Shown: positions 1-6,822, counted from the stretch's first letter. The stretch is DNA of 6,981 nt from Candidatus Falkowiibacteriota bacterium (GCA_003647675.1 QMNH01000050.1:1-6981); one strand, 5' to 3'. Made by a program: numbers and translations. Notes: generated by a model not told the origin, from the sequence alone.

Positions 1-178
1 GCGAATCAGGAGTAATAAATTCCGGATAACCGGCTTCCAGTTTGAATAATTCGTTTTTTAAGCTATCCAGAGCCGCTTCGCTGATTTCCTGCCTGTCTTC
101 CACGCTATAAAGATAGCGGTGATGGTTAATCTCCGCCTTTAGTTTTTTGATACGCTTTTTTGCTTCAGCTTTATTCAT
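1..178 (-). CDS. ligA: NAD-dependent DNA ligase LigA, N-terminal fragment (domain Ia)
   Basis: This frame is open from an ATG at 178 to the window edge, giving 59 residues of an enzyme usually about 670 long. LigA seals nicks in DNA using NAD+; the N-terminal Ia domain binds the NMN half of NAD+ during self-adenylation. The visible part aligns without gaps to E. coli LigA from HHRYLY (residues 19-24) through EISEAALDSL to PEFITPDS (52-59), the hallmark end of domain Ia. Of the five NMN-contact residues of E. coli (Tyr22, His23, Asp32, Tyr35, Asp36), the equivalents here are Tyr24, Ser25, Glu34, Leu37 and Asp38, so three differ. There is no clear Shine-Dalgarno sequence before the ATG. The gene points out of the window and is separated from the pilus genes by the four-helix-bundle element, so it is probably a separate transcription unit. 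The family assignment is strong; activity cannot be judged from this fragment. Confidence 0.93.
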   Translation of the reverse strand, partial: MNKAEAKKRIKKLKAEINHHRYLYSVEDRQEISEAALDSLKNELFKLEAGYPEFITPDS

Positions 179-196
179 GGACTAAAATATTTTAAT

Positions 197-227
197 ATTA
201 TAATAGCTTTGTATAGTTAATTTTCAA
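197..227 (-). promoter_or_regulatory. Possible ligA promoter
   Basis: On the minus strand, TTGAAA (227-222) and a perfect TATAAT (202-197) are separated by 19 bases, and the -10 box lies about 19 bases before the ligA ATG. The spacing is longer than the usual 17, and in DNA this AT-rich such matches arise by chance. The TTGAAA lies close to the inverted-repeat arm, so the repeat element may have supplied part of it. Confidence 0.25.
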
Positions 228-233
228 TTATAA

Positions 234-262
234 AATTTTCAATTTTCAAACAATTTTCAATT
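234..262. repeat. Left arm of a 29-bp inverted repeat around the four-helix-bundle gene
   Basis: The arm consists of two AATTTTC heptads, AAAC, a third AATTTTC heptad and AATT. It is the exact reverse complement of 645-673. Matching stops at both ends of the 29 bases. The arm begins two bases beyond the second in-frame stop (265-267) of the interrupted four-helix-bundle frame. Confidence 0.9.
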
Positions 263-264
263 AA

Positions 265-609
265 TTAATTTCTTAATTTATAACTAATTTTATTAAATAT
301 TAAAGACAATTCATGTGCTTCCATTCAAAGCGGCCTTAATTCTTTTTTTATTTCCTGGCTTGCTTCTGCTAACATAACAATCCAATATTTTGTTTCCTGA
401 ATTTCTTTTTTGCAGATATATATTTTATTGCGAAAATCTTTTTTAGAACTGGCATTATTAGCTTCACAGTAATTTGCGCCAACACTAGTTGCTGAACGTA
501 TTAATTGATTAATTAAACTGTAGTTTAAATAATTTGGCTTAATGGTTTTTATTAGTTTTATTATATCCAGACTAAAAACCTTAGTTCTGTCCTCCAGGTC
601 ATAAATCAT
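265..609 (-). pseudogene. Four-helix-bundle protein (S23/bAvd-like), interrupted by TGA
   Basis: From the ATG at 609 the frame codes 94 residues up to a TGA at 327-325. The protein belongs to the small four-helix-bundle family found in 23S rRNA intervening sequences and related to the Avd accessory protein of diversity-generating retroelements. The signature is clear: YDLEDRTKVF near the start, LINQLIRSATSVGANYCEA at about 33-51, SSKKDFRNKI, then KKEIQETKYWIVML. Family members usually run to 110-120 residues and end in an EAxEL..IF helix. After the TGA the same frame continues MEAHELSLIF and 9 more residues to a TAA at 267-265, which would give 114 residues. The gene is therefore best read as full-length with one nonsense codon, either a real inactivation or a base error. 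The 94-residue product would lack most of helix four. The molecular role of stand-alone members is not established; helical pentamers that bind nucleic acid are known for Avd. Confidence 0.85.
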
Positions 610-612
610 AAT

Positions 613-618
613 CCCTCT
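613..618 (-). promoter_or_regulatory. Ribosome binding site of the four-helix-bundle gene
   Basis: The minus strand reads AGAGGG immediately before ATT and the ATG at 609. This is the only good Shine-Dalgarno match before a gene in the window; the pilus and toxin-antitoxin genes have weak or no match. It fixes the start at 609 and sets this gene apart from its neighbours. Confidence 0.55.
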
Positions 619-644
619 TTGTTTATGTAATTATATAATTTATA

Positions 645-680
645 AATTGAAAATTGTTTGAAAATTGAAAATTGAAAATT
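645..680. repeat. Right arm of the inverted repeat, with GAAAATT heptads
   Basis: Bases 645-673 are the exact reverse complement of 234-262. The array is one GAAAATT heptad (649-655), a 4-base GTTT, then three GAAAATT heptads (660-680). The right side carries one more heptad than the left. It lies between the PilX-like stop at 699 and the four-helix-bundle start at 609. Confidence 0.9.
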
Positions 681-698
681 CTAAAATTTTTAAATTGT

Positions 699-1124
699 TT
701 ATTCAAATTCCAGCTCAATATTTCTTTTTGTATCCTGAAATTTGCCTTCTGATTTTATAATTTTAGGCGTGCTTGATGTATATTTAACGTCATATTCGGC
801 TAAATTTGATAAAACTTCGGTAAAAGGAGGATTTGGGGCGGCTGGGGCACAAACATGATTATCTAAATCTAAATATTCATCCACGTTACAGCCCCAAGGA
901 GAAAAACTGCCTTTTATCAATTCATATAACATTCGTTCCGCGCCGGCATCGGCCGCGAAATTAGCTTTGGTGGAATGGGTTTGGGCGCCGCCCATCTTTA
1001 GCTCGGAAATAGCGATATTGGCTACAGCCATTGATACGGTTAAAATACTAATTAAAATCAGGAAGGTCATAAGGATTATGGTTCCGCCTTTTTGATTTTT
1101 TATTTTTTTTATGTTAGTAAGCAT
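699..1124 (-). CDS. PilX-like minor pilin (prepilin-like, lacks Glu5)
   Basis: This 141-residue protein has a basic leader (KKIKNQKGG, residues 6-14), a hydrophobic segment at about 15-40 and then FAADAGAERMLYEL (56-69), which resembles the AAxxGxxRAL stretch of PilX and GspK proteins. The residue five places after the likely cleavage glycine is Met or Leu rather than Glu. PilX-type and GspK-type pseudopilins commonly tolerate this, and such subunits sit at the pilus tip. Cys79 and Cys92 could form a disulfide loop. It is the last of four minor-pilin-like genes in the order FimU, PilV, PilW, PilX, which supports the PilX assignment. A 109-base gap separates it from the PilW-like gene. No Shine-Dalgarno sequence is visible. 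Sequence similarity alone would support only 'prepilin-like'; position adds the rest. Confidence 0.7.
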   Translation of the reverse strand: MLTNIKKIKNQKGGTIILMTFLILISILTVSMAVANIAISELKMGGAQTHSTKANFAADAGAERMLYELIKGSFSPWGCNVDEYLDLDNHVCAPAAPNPPFTEVLSNLAEYDVKYTSSTPKIIKSEGKFQDTKRNIELEFE

Positions 1125-1127
1125 TAT

Positions 1128-1189
1128 TTATATGGTTATATTATTATATGGTTATATTGTTGAATCTTATGAGCAATTTAACAATATAG
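1128..1189. repeat. Tandem 15-mer and imperfect hairpin between PilW- and PilX-like genes
   Basis: TTATATGGTTATATT occurs twice (1128-1142 and 1144-1158). The second copy runs into an arm, 1152-1165, that pairs with 1176-1189 over 14 positions, including two G-T pairs as read on the plus strand, with a 10-base loop. On the transcribed minus strand those two positions are A-C mismatches and no T-run follows, so a simple terminator is unlikely. It may be one more repeat-derived intergenic element. Confidence 0.5.
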
Positions 1190-1233
1190 TAATATAACAA
1201 TTTATATTAACATTTTTATTCCGCCTCTAGCCG

Positions 1234-1776
1234 CTAATTTTTATAATACCGAGGAGTTATCGTTGTCTGTACTACCATTTCTGATTTATGAATATCTTTC
1301 CCTACTGCCCGCACTTTCATTTTTACAGTTACTTGCGCCTGCTGATTAGCGGCATAAGGTACAATATTAAACTCTAAATCGCTTACCTTTACTTCGTTAG
1401 GCGTTACCGCTAAAGCCGGATCCGGTCCTCGCTTAATCATAAAAGCATCTGCGGGTAAAGAATATTCCACGCATTCATCTTTAGAATTTTTAAAATATAA
1501 AATACCGCCATTTTCGTAATATAAAACGCCGTCAGCCATGCCGATACCACAGCTATCGCCTTGTTCCGGCTGAGCATATCTTATTTCCTTGCTGATTACC
1601 TCAAAAACGTACCTTAAATTATCTTCCACGTTTTGTGAAGCAATCGCGTTTCTTTGGCCGGTCATAGCCATCTGAAAAATCTGCGTAGATGTCATAATCG
1701 CTGTAGCAAACAAAGCTATGGCTACTACAATTTCAATTAATGACACGCCTTTATTGTTTTTTAATAACTTTTTCAT
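1234..1776 (-). CDS. PilW/GspJ-like minor prepilin
   Basis: The 180-residue product starts with a class III signal: MKKLLKNNKG, then VSLIE, so PilD cleavage falls after Gly10 and Glu15 becomes Glu5 of the mature pilin. A hydrophobic helix follows (about 11-38). The segment QNVEDNLRYVFEVISKEIR (48-66) is typical of GspJ/PilW pseudopilins, in which the helix is followed by a conserved ISKEIR stretch. The globular part has Cys76 and Cys102, a possible disulfide, and ends in a beta-rich region (VTVKMKVRAV, MVVQTTITPR). It should be an inner-membrane-stored subunit that joins the pilus tip complex. It lies third in the minor pilin series, 158 bases after the PilV-like gene and 109 bases before the PilX-like gene. 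No Shine-Dalgarno sequence precedes the ATG. Confidence 0.82.
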   Translation of the reverse strand: MKKLLKNNKGVSLIEIVVAIALFATAIMTSTQIFQMAMTGQRNAIASQNVEDNLRYVFEVISKEIRYAQPEQGDSCGIGMADGVLYYENGGILYFKNSKDECVEYSLPADAFMIKRGPDPALAVTPNEVKVSDLEFNIVPYAANQQAQVTVKMKVRAVGKDIHKSEMVVQTTITPRYYKN

Positions 1777-1934
1777 TTAATTGATAAATATAATCTGAAT
1801 CTTAAAATTTATCCAAATGCCCCCCCAAAAAGTATCCGAATATTTATAAAATTTGAAGCATTATTCGTATGCGCCCTATTTGTAGCGGAGCTCCCCGAAG
1901 GAGATAATATTAATTTAGATATTTGGATTATATT
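1777..1934. other. 158-base non-coding gap with a G7 tract
   Basis: No gene is seen here on either strand. The transcribed minus strand contains a run of seven G (plus-strand C at 1820-1826) next to five T, about 44 bases before the PilW-like ATG, and a GGAGCTCC palindrome (1887-1894). An ATTTGGAT at 1921-1928 mirrors ATCCAAAT at 1811-1818. Nothing forms a convincing terminator. This is the longest gene-free stretch in the window. Confidence 0.5.
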
Positions 1935-2474
1935 TCAAAATGCCCAATTATATAATTCGGTTTCGGCTACGTATTCATGATTTTGCCCGCCGGCTGACCA
2001 GCGTACCCGGCTAGTAACATTAAGTTGTTCATCTAAAACAATTTCATTCACTTCAATTATGCGGTAAAATGCTGTGGGTTTATTGGGAGGGACCGAATCA
2101 TGGACATAAAATCCATTGCCATCCAAATATAAACGCGTGCCTGCTTCATTATTGGTAGTTACGAAATCATCTATACTTCCAGTATAGTCAATTATATAAT
2201 TATCATCTTGCAAAATATCCGTGTCCGAGTCAAAACCATCTCCGTCTATCCAGTCATCATGTTTTAGCCAATTAGTGTCTCTAATATTTCTAACAAGTTC
2301 TATGCCTTCCTGGGCCAGTTGCGAGCCGGTAACCATGTTTTTAGTAATATATTGGGTTTTTATGCTAAAAGTTACCAGAGACAAAAGACCGACCATGCCC
2401 ATGGTAATAAGATAAAAAGCCACTACTGCTTCCAGGATACTAAAGCCTTTTTTGTTTTTAAAAATGTTAAGCAT
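1935..2474 (-). CDS. PilV-like minor prepilin of the Patescibacteria type
   Basis: A 179-residue prepilin. The leader MLNIFKNKKG is followed by FSILE, giving cleavage after Gly10 and Glu15 as mature Glu5, then a hydrophobic helix to about residue 37. AQEGIELVRNIRDTNWL (54-70) is the recurrent mark of the PilV-like pilins annotated in many Patescibacteria. The globular part opens with an aspartate-rich loop, DGDGFDSDTD (77-86), that could bind calcium, and it has no cysteine, unlike the other three. It ends in the usual NW-containing strand (ELYNWAF) at a natural TGA, which argues against TGA being read as an amino acid in this genome. The 21-base gap after the GspH-like gene implies co-transcription. 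PilV-type subunits are minor components that prime or decorate the pilus. Confidence 0.85.
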   Translation of the reverse strand: MLNIFKNKKGFSILEAVVAFYLITMGMVGLLSLVTFSIKTQYITKNMVTGSQLAQEGIELVRNIRDTNWLKHDDWIDGDGFDSDTDILQDDNYIIDYTGSIDDFVTTNNEAGTRLYLDGNGFYVHDSVPPNKPTAFYRIIEVNEIVLDEQLNVTSRVRWSAGGQNHEYVAETELYNWAF

Positions 2475-2495
2475 ATTTAAAATTATAAAATCAAA

Positions 2496-3125
2496 TTAAT
2501 GTTCAATATCAATTAAGCCGTATTTATTTATTGTTATACTTCTGGTATTGCCTGTTTTGTTTGGACGAATATCATCATCTACTATAATTTTCATTTCGTA
2601 ATAGTCGTCACTAATCTCGTTACATGATGGCCCTGCCATATCGCAAATTTGTATAAAAGCATCTGGAGCTTTAAAGGTAATTGTGTTCTTATTAATCTCC
2701 GAGGGACCTGAACTCTTTGTAATTATTACATTGTCAATATCAATTTTTTCGGGAAAATTTATTTTCTTTTTATTTCCATTACCAAAATTTTCCGTAGAAC
2801 CACTATAAAAATTATCACCATCTACGTCGGCAAATAAAACATAATATTGATTATTTGGAGGATTAATTTCAAAAAAAAGTCCCCAGCCGCCGGCAGGCGG
2901 TGAGTCATTAAATTCTTTTTGTCCTAAAGCGTAATTCTGCGCCCGCCTAATATCTCCGGCCAGTTGTTGTACCGCCTGATCCAATAAAAACTGGTTATCG
3001 GCCGCTTTGTAATTCATTAAATAAATTCCGGAAATAACCGCGATAATAGATATGCTGACCAGCATTTCAATGATAGTGTAGCCTCTATTTTGTTTCTTTA
3101 TTTTTTTAAAAATTTTATTTAACAT
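2496..3125 (-). CDS. GspH/FimT/FimU-like minor prepilin
   Basis: The 209-residue product has a 15-residue basic leader ending in NRG, followed by YTIIEML, so cleavage falls after Gly15 and Glu20 is mature Glu5. The hydrophobic helix reaches about residue 38. Then LDQAVQQLAGDIRRAQNYAL (48-67) matches the GspH/FimT pattern of an amphipathic helix ending in RxAQNxA. The middle has GWGLFFE (80-86) and a FADVDGDNFY segment (98-107), whose Asp100, Asp102 and Asp104 spacing could bind calcium. Cys161 and Cys168 bracket a short loop. FimU/GspH proteins connect the tip complex to the major pilin shaft. The gene leads the minor pilin series. A perfect 13-bp hairpin lies about 15 bases before its ATG. 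The start is supported by the leader length and a weak AGAAGA upstream. Confidence 0.85.
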   Translation of the reverse strand: MLNKIFKKIKKQNRGYTIIEMLVSISIIAVISGIYLMNYKAADNQFLLDQAVQQLAGDIRRAQNYALGQKEFNDSPPAGGWGLFFEINPPNNQYYVLFADVDGDNFYSGSTENFGNGNKKKINFPEKIDIDNVIITKSSGPSEINKNTITFKAPDAFIQICDMAGPSCNEISDDYYEMKIIVDDDIRPNKTGNTRSITINKYGLIDIEH

Positions 3126-3140
3126 TAATCTTCTTTATCC

Positions 3141-3172
3141 TAAATTAGCGTGGAAAATACCACGCTAATTTA
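3141..3172. other. Perfect 13-bp hairpin before the GspH-like gene
   Basis: TAAATTAGCGTGG (3141-3153) and its exact reverse complement (3160-3172) enclose a 6-base loop. On the transcribed strand the hairpin follows the 600-residue gene by 75 bases and ends 15 bases before the GspH-like ATG. No T-run follows it in that direction, so it does not look like a classical terminator there; an mRNA-processing or attenuation hairpin, or an operator, fits better. On the plus strand it is followed by AATATTTT, a weak terminator-like tail, but no plus-strand gene is visible. Confidence 0.75.
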
Positions 3173-3214
3173 AATATTTTCTTATGTTTTATATTGAATA
3201 ACAAAGCTGAAACC

Positions 3215-3242
3215 CTTATTACTTATTACTATTCCCTAATTA
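3215..3242. repeat. Degenerate CTTATTA heptad array
   Basis: Two exact CTTATTA units (3215-3228) are followed by CTATTCC and CTAATTA (3229-3242), all in 7-base register. The array sits directly downstream of the stop of the 600-residue gene and joins the other heptad arrays in the window. Confidence 0.55.
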
Positions 3243-3247
3243 CTTTC

Positions 3248-5050
3248 TTACCGCACTTCCCGCCAGGTTGGGAATAAGGTGCAGGGCCTAATAGAAGCGG
3301 ATGAATCCGACCAACTACTGAATTGACCGATAGTAGAAGATGCTGTCTGTATTTTATAAACATACTCAGCATACATTTCGCCGTCTGCTGGAATAGCGCT
3401 TATTTCTTCGTCCACACAACTGCAAATTCCGCCCACACAATGACTTGAATCAGGCGAATAACAATCATCAGGCATTGGTTGGGTCAGCATTGATTCATAT
3501 AAATCGTCTCCCGGCAATTGAGACCAGTCACTATCAGTATAATCATTATTACCATAATAATTATTAAAATCATCACAGTCGTCAGTGTCTGTTAAATTAC
3601 ATCTTATAATATTATAATATCCGGCATGCGGATCTTCGGGCCAGGAAAGAGTAATTTTATTCGGACATTCTCCGGCGCCATTAATAGCCGAACCACTTAC
3701 CTTGCATACCCAATAAGTGGTACCGTCAAGGGGTTCGGACATTTCAGAAGCTATCGGCACGTTACTGTCAAAAGCATCTACAAAATAATAAAAATGATCG
3801 CCTGGTGATAACTCCGGACTATAATCAGGATGTTGGTACGTATTGCCTGCCTCTGTGCCAATTAAGTTGTCTAAAAAAGGAAAATCATTGTCCTGCCTAT
3901 ATATCCTAAAATCAGTTTGGGAAGATCCAGTATCTTCCAGCCAACGCACCATTAAGCCATGGCATTTATCATTTGGATTGGGAATAACTTCATAAATAAC
4001 CGGCTGTGACGGTTTTAAATCAAGAGTAACGGCATAAGAAGAAAAAAAAGTACAAAAATCTACACATTTATAACCATTTGCCTTTCCCTCTTCGCATGTT
4101 TCTACTCCAGGACAATCTTCATTATCGTCGCATTCTATTGTGTTGGTATCACTACAACGAGAATCACACCATTTATGAGAATTTGATCCTTGATCTTCAC
4201 ATACTAACCCTGATCTTGGGTGGGTGCTTGATTCACATACGTCAAGATTATCATTACAATTAAAACTAATCCAACCTATACCAATACTGCTTAAATCGCA
4301 AGTTCCTGCCCCGCAAGGAGTATTGTCAACACAATTCGTACTTCCGTCGTCGCAAAGACCTCGGTTATTCCACGCCCAACCCCCTAGTTCATCCGTTCCG
4401 GTATCCCATGAAACCCCTAAAAAACCGCTACCGTCATCATTCAGTCTAATCCAGCCGTCATCTCCCATAGATAAAATCTTGGCCCAGCCATAAACTCCGT
4501 TACCGGCAGTACCGTCAACATCAAGACAGGCTGTGCAATTATCAGTTGCGTCATTACAGCTTGGCGTGTCATTACAGTTAGAGCTAAAATTAAAATCTGG
4601 AGGATCATTTTCCTCAAAACTAATCCAACCAACAGTTGAACTCCAGGCATACCCGGAAAAATTGCCATTGCCGTTATTTATATGCACGCCGTAATTAAAA
4701 GCAGGGGTAGACGCGTCGTCATTACCCTCGCATATACCGCTATCAACGTAACCATTAGCATTTGTATCACAATCAGTTGAATTAAAACTTATCCAGCCAG
4801 CCCCGGTTATTACGCAAATATCAGGGGCGATGCAATCAGCATCAGAATTGCAGCCAGTAAGACCGGTGCCGTCACTGCATAGGCCTATCCCGTTCCAGGC
4901 AAACCCAGACACCGAATGTTCATCTCCAGCTTGCGCGGTTTTTATGTCTTTGCTTAAACGCAGTTCAATAATTAAAAAATTTATGCCTAAACCGATTATT
5001 ATAGCCAAAACCAGCCATAATAATGGTTTTATTTTAAATAATTTTTTCAT
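3248..5050 (-). CDS. Large cysteine-rich surface protein with GWISFN modules and FnIII-like domains
   Basis: This is a 600-residue exported protein. A basic start and a hydrophobic segment (about 9-28) are followed by AQA-G (39-42), a possible signal peptidase I site; otherwise the segment is an anchor. Residues 46-264 hold four modules of the (S/G)GxAW...GWIxxN type seen in many Patescibacteria surface proteins: 48-90, 132-146, 187-204 and 223-264. In modules one and four the short turn between the AW and GWISFN strands is replaced by cysteine-rich loops (Cys58, 67, 73, 79; Cys233, 240, 246, 251). A further cysteine cluster spans 265-333. Two fibronectin-III-like domains follow, about 346-445 (VRWLEDTG, DFRIYRQ, HFYYFVDAF) and 450-592 (KITLSWPEDP, YYNIIRC). 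There is no class III pilin leader. It lies 18 bases after hepT and upstream of the minor pilins, the setting expected of a pilus-tip adhesin, but it shows no PilY1 beta-propeller or VWA motif. Function is inferred only from context. Confidence 0.8.
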   Translation of the reverse strand: MKKLFKIKPLLWLVLAIIIGLGINFLIIELRLSKDIKTAQAGDEHSVSGFAWNGIGLCSDGTGLTGCNSDADCIAPDICVITGAGWISFNSTDCDTNANGYVDSGICEGNDDASTPAFNYGVHINNGNGNFSGYAWSSTVGWISFEENDPPDFNFSSNCNDTPSCNDATDNCTACLDVDGTAGNGVYGWAKILSMGDDGWIRLNDDGSGFLGVSWDTGTDELGGWAWNNRGLCDDGSTNCVDNTPCGAGTCDLSSIGIGWISFNCNDNLDVCESSTHPRSGLVCEDQGSNSHKWCDSRCSDTNTIECDDNEDCPGVETCEEGKANGYKCVDFCTFFSSYAVTLDLKPSQPVIYEVIPNPNDKCHGLMVRWLEDTGSSQTDFRIYRQDNDFPFLDNLIGTEAGNTYQHPDYSPELSPGDHFYYFVDAFDSNVPIASEMSEPLDGTTYWVCKVSGSAINGAGECPNKITLSWPEDPHAGYYNIIRCNLTDTDDCDDFNNYYGNNDYTDSDWSQLPGDDLYESMLTQPMPDDCYSPDSSHCVGGICSCVDEEISAIPADGEMYAEYVYKIQTASSTIGQFSSWSDSSASIRPCTLFPTWREVR

Positions 5051-5068
5051 TTTAAATATTTAATAATA

Positions 5069-5515
5069 TTAAACTAATCGATTTTGCTTCGCTCTTTTAT
5101 CAACTTTGGCTAATACTGTTGCCAAATATTTTGGCACCTCCTTAATCGTGCGGCCAATGGCTTCGTAAACCTTTTTATCGTCAATTTCGTCATATTCGTG
5201 GGCCAAACGATTTCTTAACCCGGCTGAATTAGCCATTGACTCAGCCAAATTATCAGCTAAATATCCCTGTTTACCCATATCAATAAATGAACTGTAATAA
5301 TCATTGGGCATTATTTCTTTTTCCTGGGACAAGATATGGTAATTAATATCAATCAGCCGGCCAATAATCCTTTCCAGATTTCTTTCCGCCAAATCCCCCA
5401 GATCGCTGTTCTTTATGTAATCTTTATAAGAGACAACATAAATTTTTTTTAATTTTTTCAAATCCCGCTCAATTAACAAAATCTTTCTTTTTATTATCTT
5501 TAAATCAATCGCCAT
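5069..5515 (-). CDS. hepT: HepT-like HEPN ribonuclease toxin (DUF86)
   Basis: A 148-residue all-helical protein ending in the family signature RNRLAHEYDEID (101-112). Within it, Arg101, His106 and Tyr108 form the RX4HXY motif that is the RNase active site of HepT toxins; in the Shewanella system the tyrosine of this motif is AMPylated by MntA to silence the toxin. The upstream helix has the family's LAERNLERIIGRLIDINYHIL (42-62) with conserved acidic and arginine residues. All active-site residues are present, so the toxin looks functional. It follows mntA by 25 bases, the usual order of the pair, and precedes the large surface protein by only 18 bases. A GGTGAG lies rather far (about 17 bases) before the ATG. 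The dimeric toxin is expected to act in the cytoplasm on RNA. Confidence 0.9.
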   Translation of the reverse strand: MAIDLKIIKRKILLIERDLKKLKKIYVVSYKDYIKNSDLGDLAERNLERIIGRLIDINYHILSQEKEIMPNDYYSSFIDMGKQGYLADNLAESMANSAGLRNRLAHEYDEIDDKKVYEAIGRTIKEVPKYLATVLAKVDKRAKQNRLV

Positions 5516-5540
5516 ATTTTATATTATTAATTCTCACCCG

Positions 5541-5953
5541 CTAACTATTTATTTTTTTCACCTGTTTTTTCACAAAATCGGACTCCATTTTAAAATAAAT
5601 TTTATAATCATTATAGCGGTTAAACGCGTATATTTTAAAATTATAAAAATCGCTTAAATCTCCGTAAAGCAATACGCAATTTTGGTTAATTTGTTTTAAC
5701 AACAAAGGATTGGCCCGGTTTATTAGACATAAATCAACCTTTTTGCCATTAAAAATTTTAGTAAATTCGCCTATTAAAGCCAGCTCATCATTAAAAGCGG
5801 ACGATCCTGGCTCTCTTTTATACTGAATGGCTATGTCTAAATCGCTTTCTTTATGAGTCTTGCCACTGGCAAAAGAACCGAATAATATGATTAATTTTAA
5901 ATTATACTTTTTTGCTATTTGGCTTAATTTTTTTTTAATTTCGCTAGTTATTT

Positions 5954-5957
<4 letters not shown>
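5541..5957 (-). CDS. mntA: MntA-like minimal nucleotidyltransferase antitoxin
   Basis: From the ATG at 5957 the product is 138 residues. It carries the GSX10DXD motif of minimal nucleotidyltransferases: Gly27-Ser28, then Asp39 and Asp41, with a third acidic residue Asp75 in KKVDLCLIN. In characterised MntA-HepT systems this enzyme transfers AMP from ATP to the tyrosine of HepT's RX4HXY motif and so neutralises it. The frame extends upstream to a TTG at 5999 inside pilD, but the ATG at 5957 is far better: it overlaps the pilD stop as ATGA (5957-5954), a common arrangement for translational coupling, and gives a normal family N-terminus. No Shine-Dalgarno sequence is needed in that case. All metal-binding residues are present, so it should be active. 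A lone MNT protein of another function is possible, but hepT next to it makes the antitoxin role likely. Confidence 0.9.
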
Positions 5958-6778
<821 letters not shown>

Positions 6779-6790
6779 TAAAAAATGTGA

Positions 6791-6818
6791 GTTAATTGTT
6801 AAATGTTAAATGTTAATG
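6791..6818. repeat. GTTAAAT heptad array between abiEii and pilD
   Basis: GTTAATT, two exact GTTAAAT units and GTTAATG lie in 7-base register. After a 3-base GTT, one more related unit (GTTAAAG) runs into the stop codon of the AbiEii-like gene. The array fills most of the 44-base spacer before pilD. Confidence 0.7.
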
Positions 6819-6822
6819 GTTG

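Noticed and set aside
265..609. TGA read as glycine (genetic code 25, as in Gracilibacteria or Absconditabacteria)
   Set aside because: PilD and the PilV-like pilin end sensibly at TGA, and the pilD TGA forms an ATGA overlap with mntA. One in-frame TGA in the four-helix-bundle gene is better explained as a nonsense change.
1152..1189. Rho-independent terminator between the PilW- and PilX-like genes
   Set aside because: The stem is AT-rich, has two mismatches on the transcribed strand and lacks a following T-run.
1898..2011. Plus-strand AAGGAG followed by a short open frame from the ATG at 1940
   Set aside because: The Shine-Dalgarno match is about 36 bases from the ATG and the frame stops after 24 codons, antisense to the PilV-like gene.
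4441..4668. Minus-strand frame of 75 residues inside the 600-residue gene
   Set aside because: It lies fully within the large gene in another frame and has no independent support.
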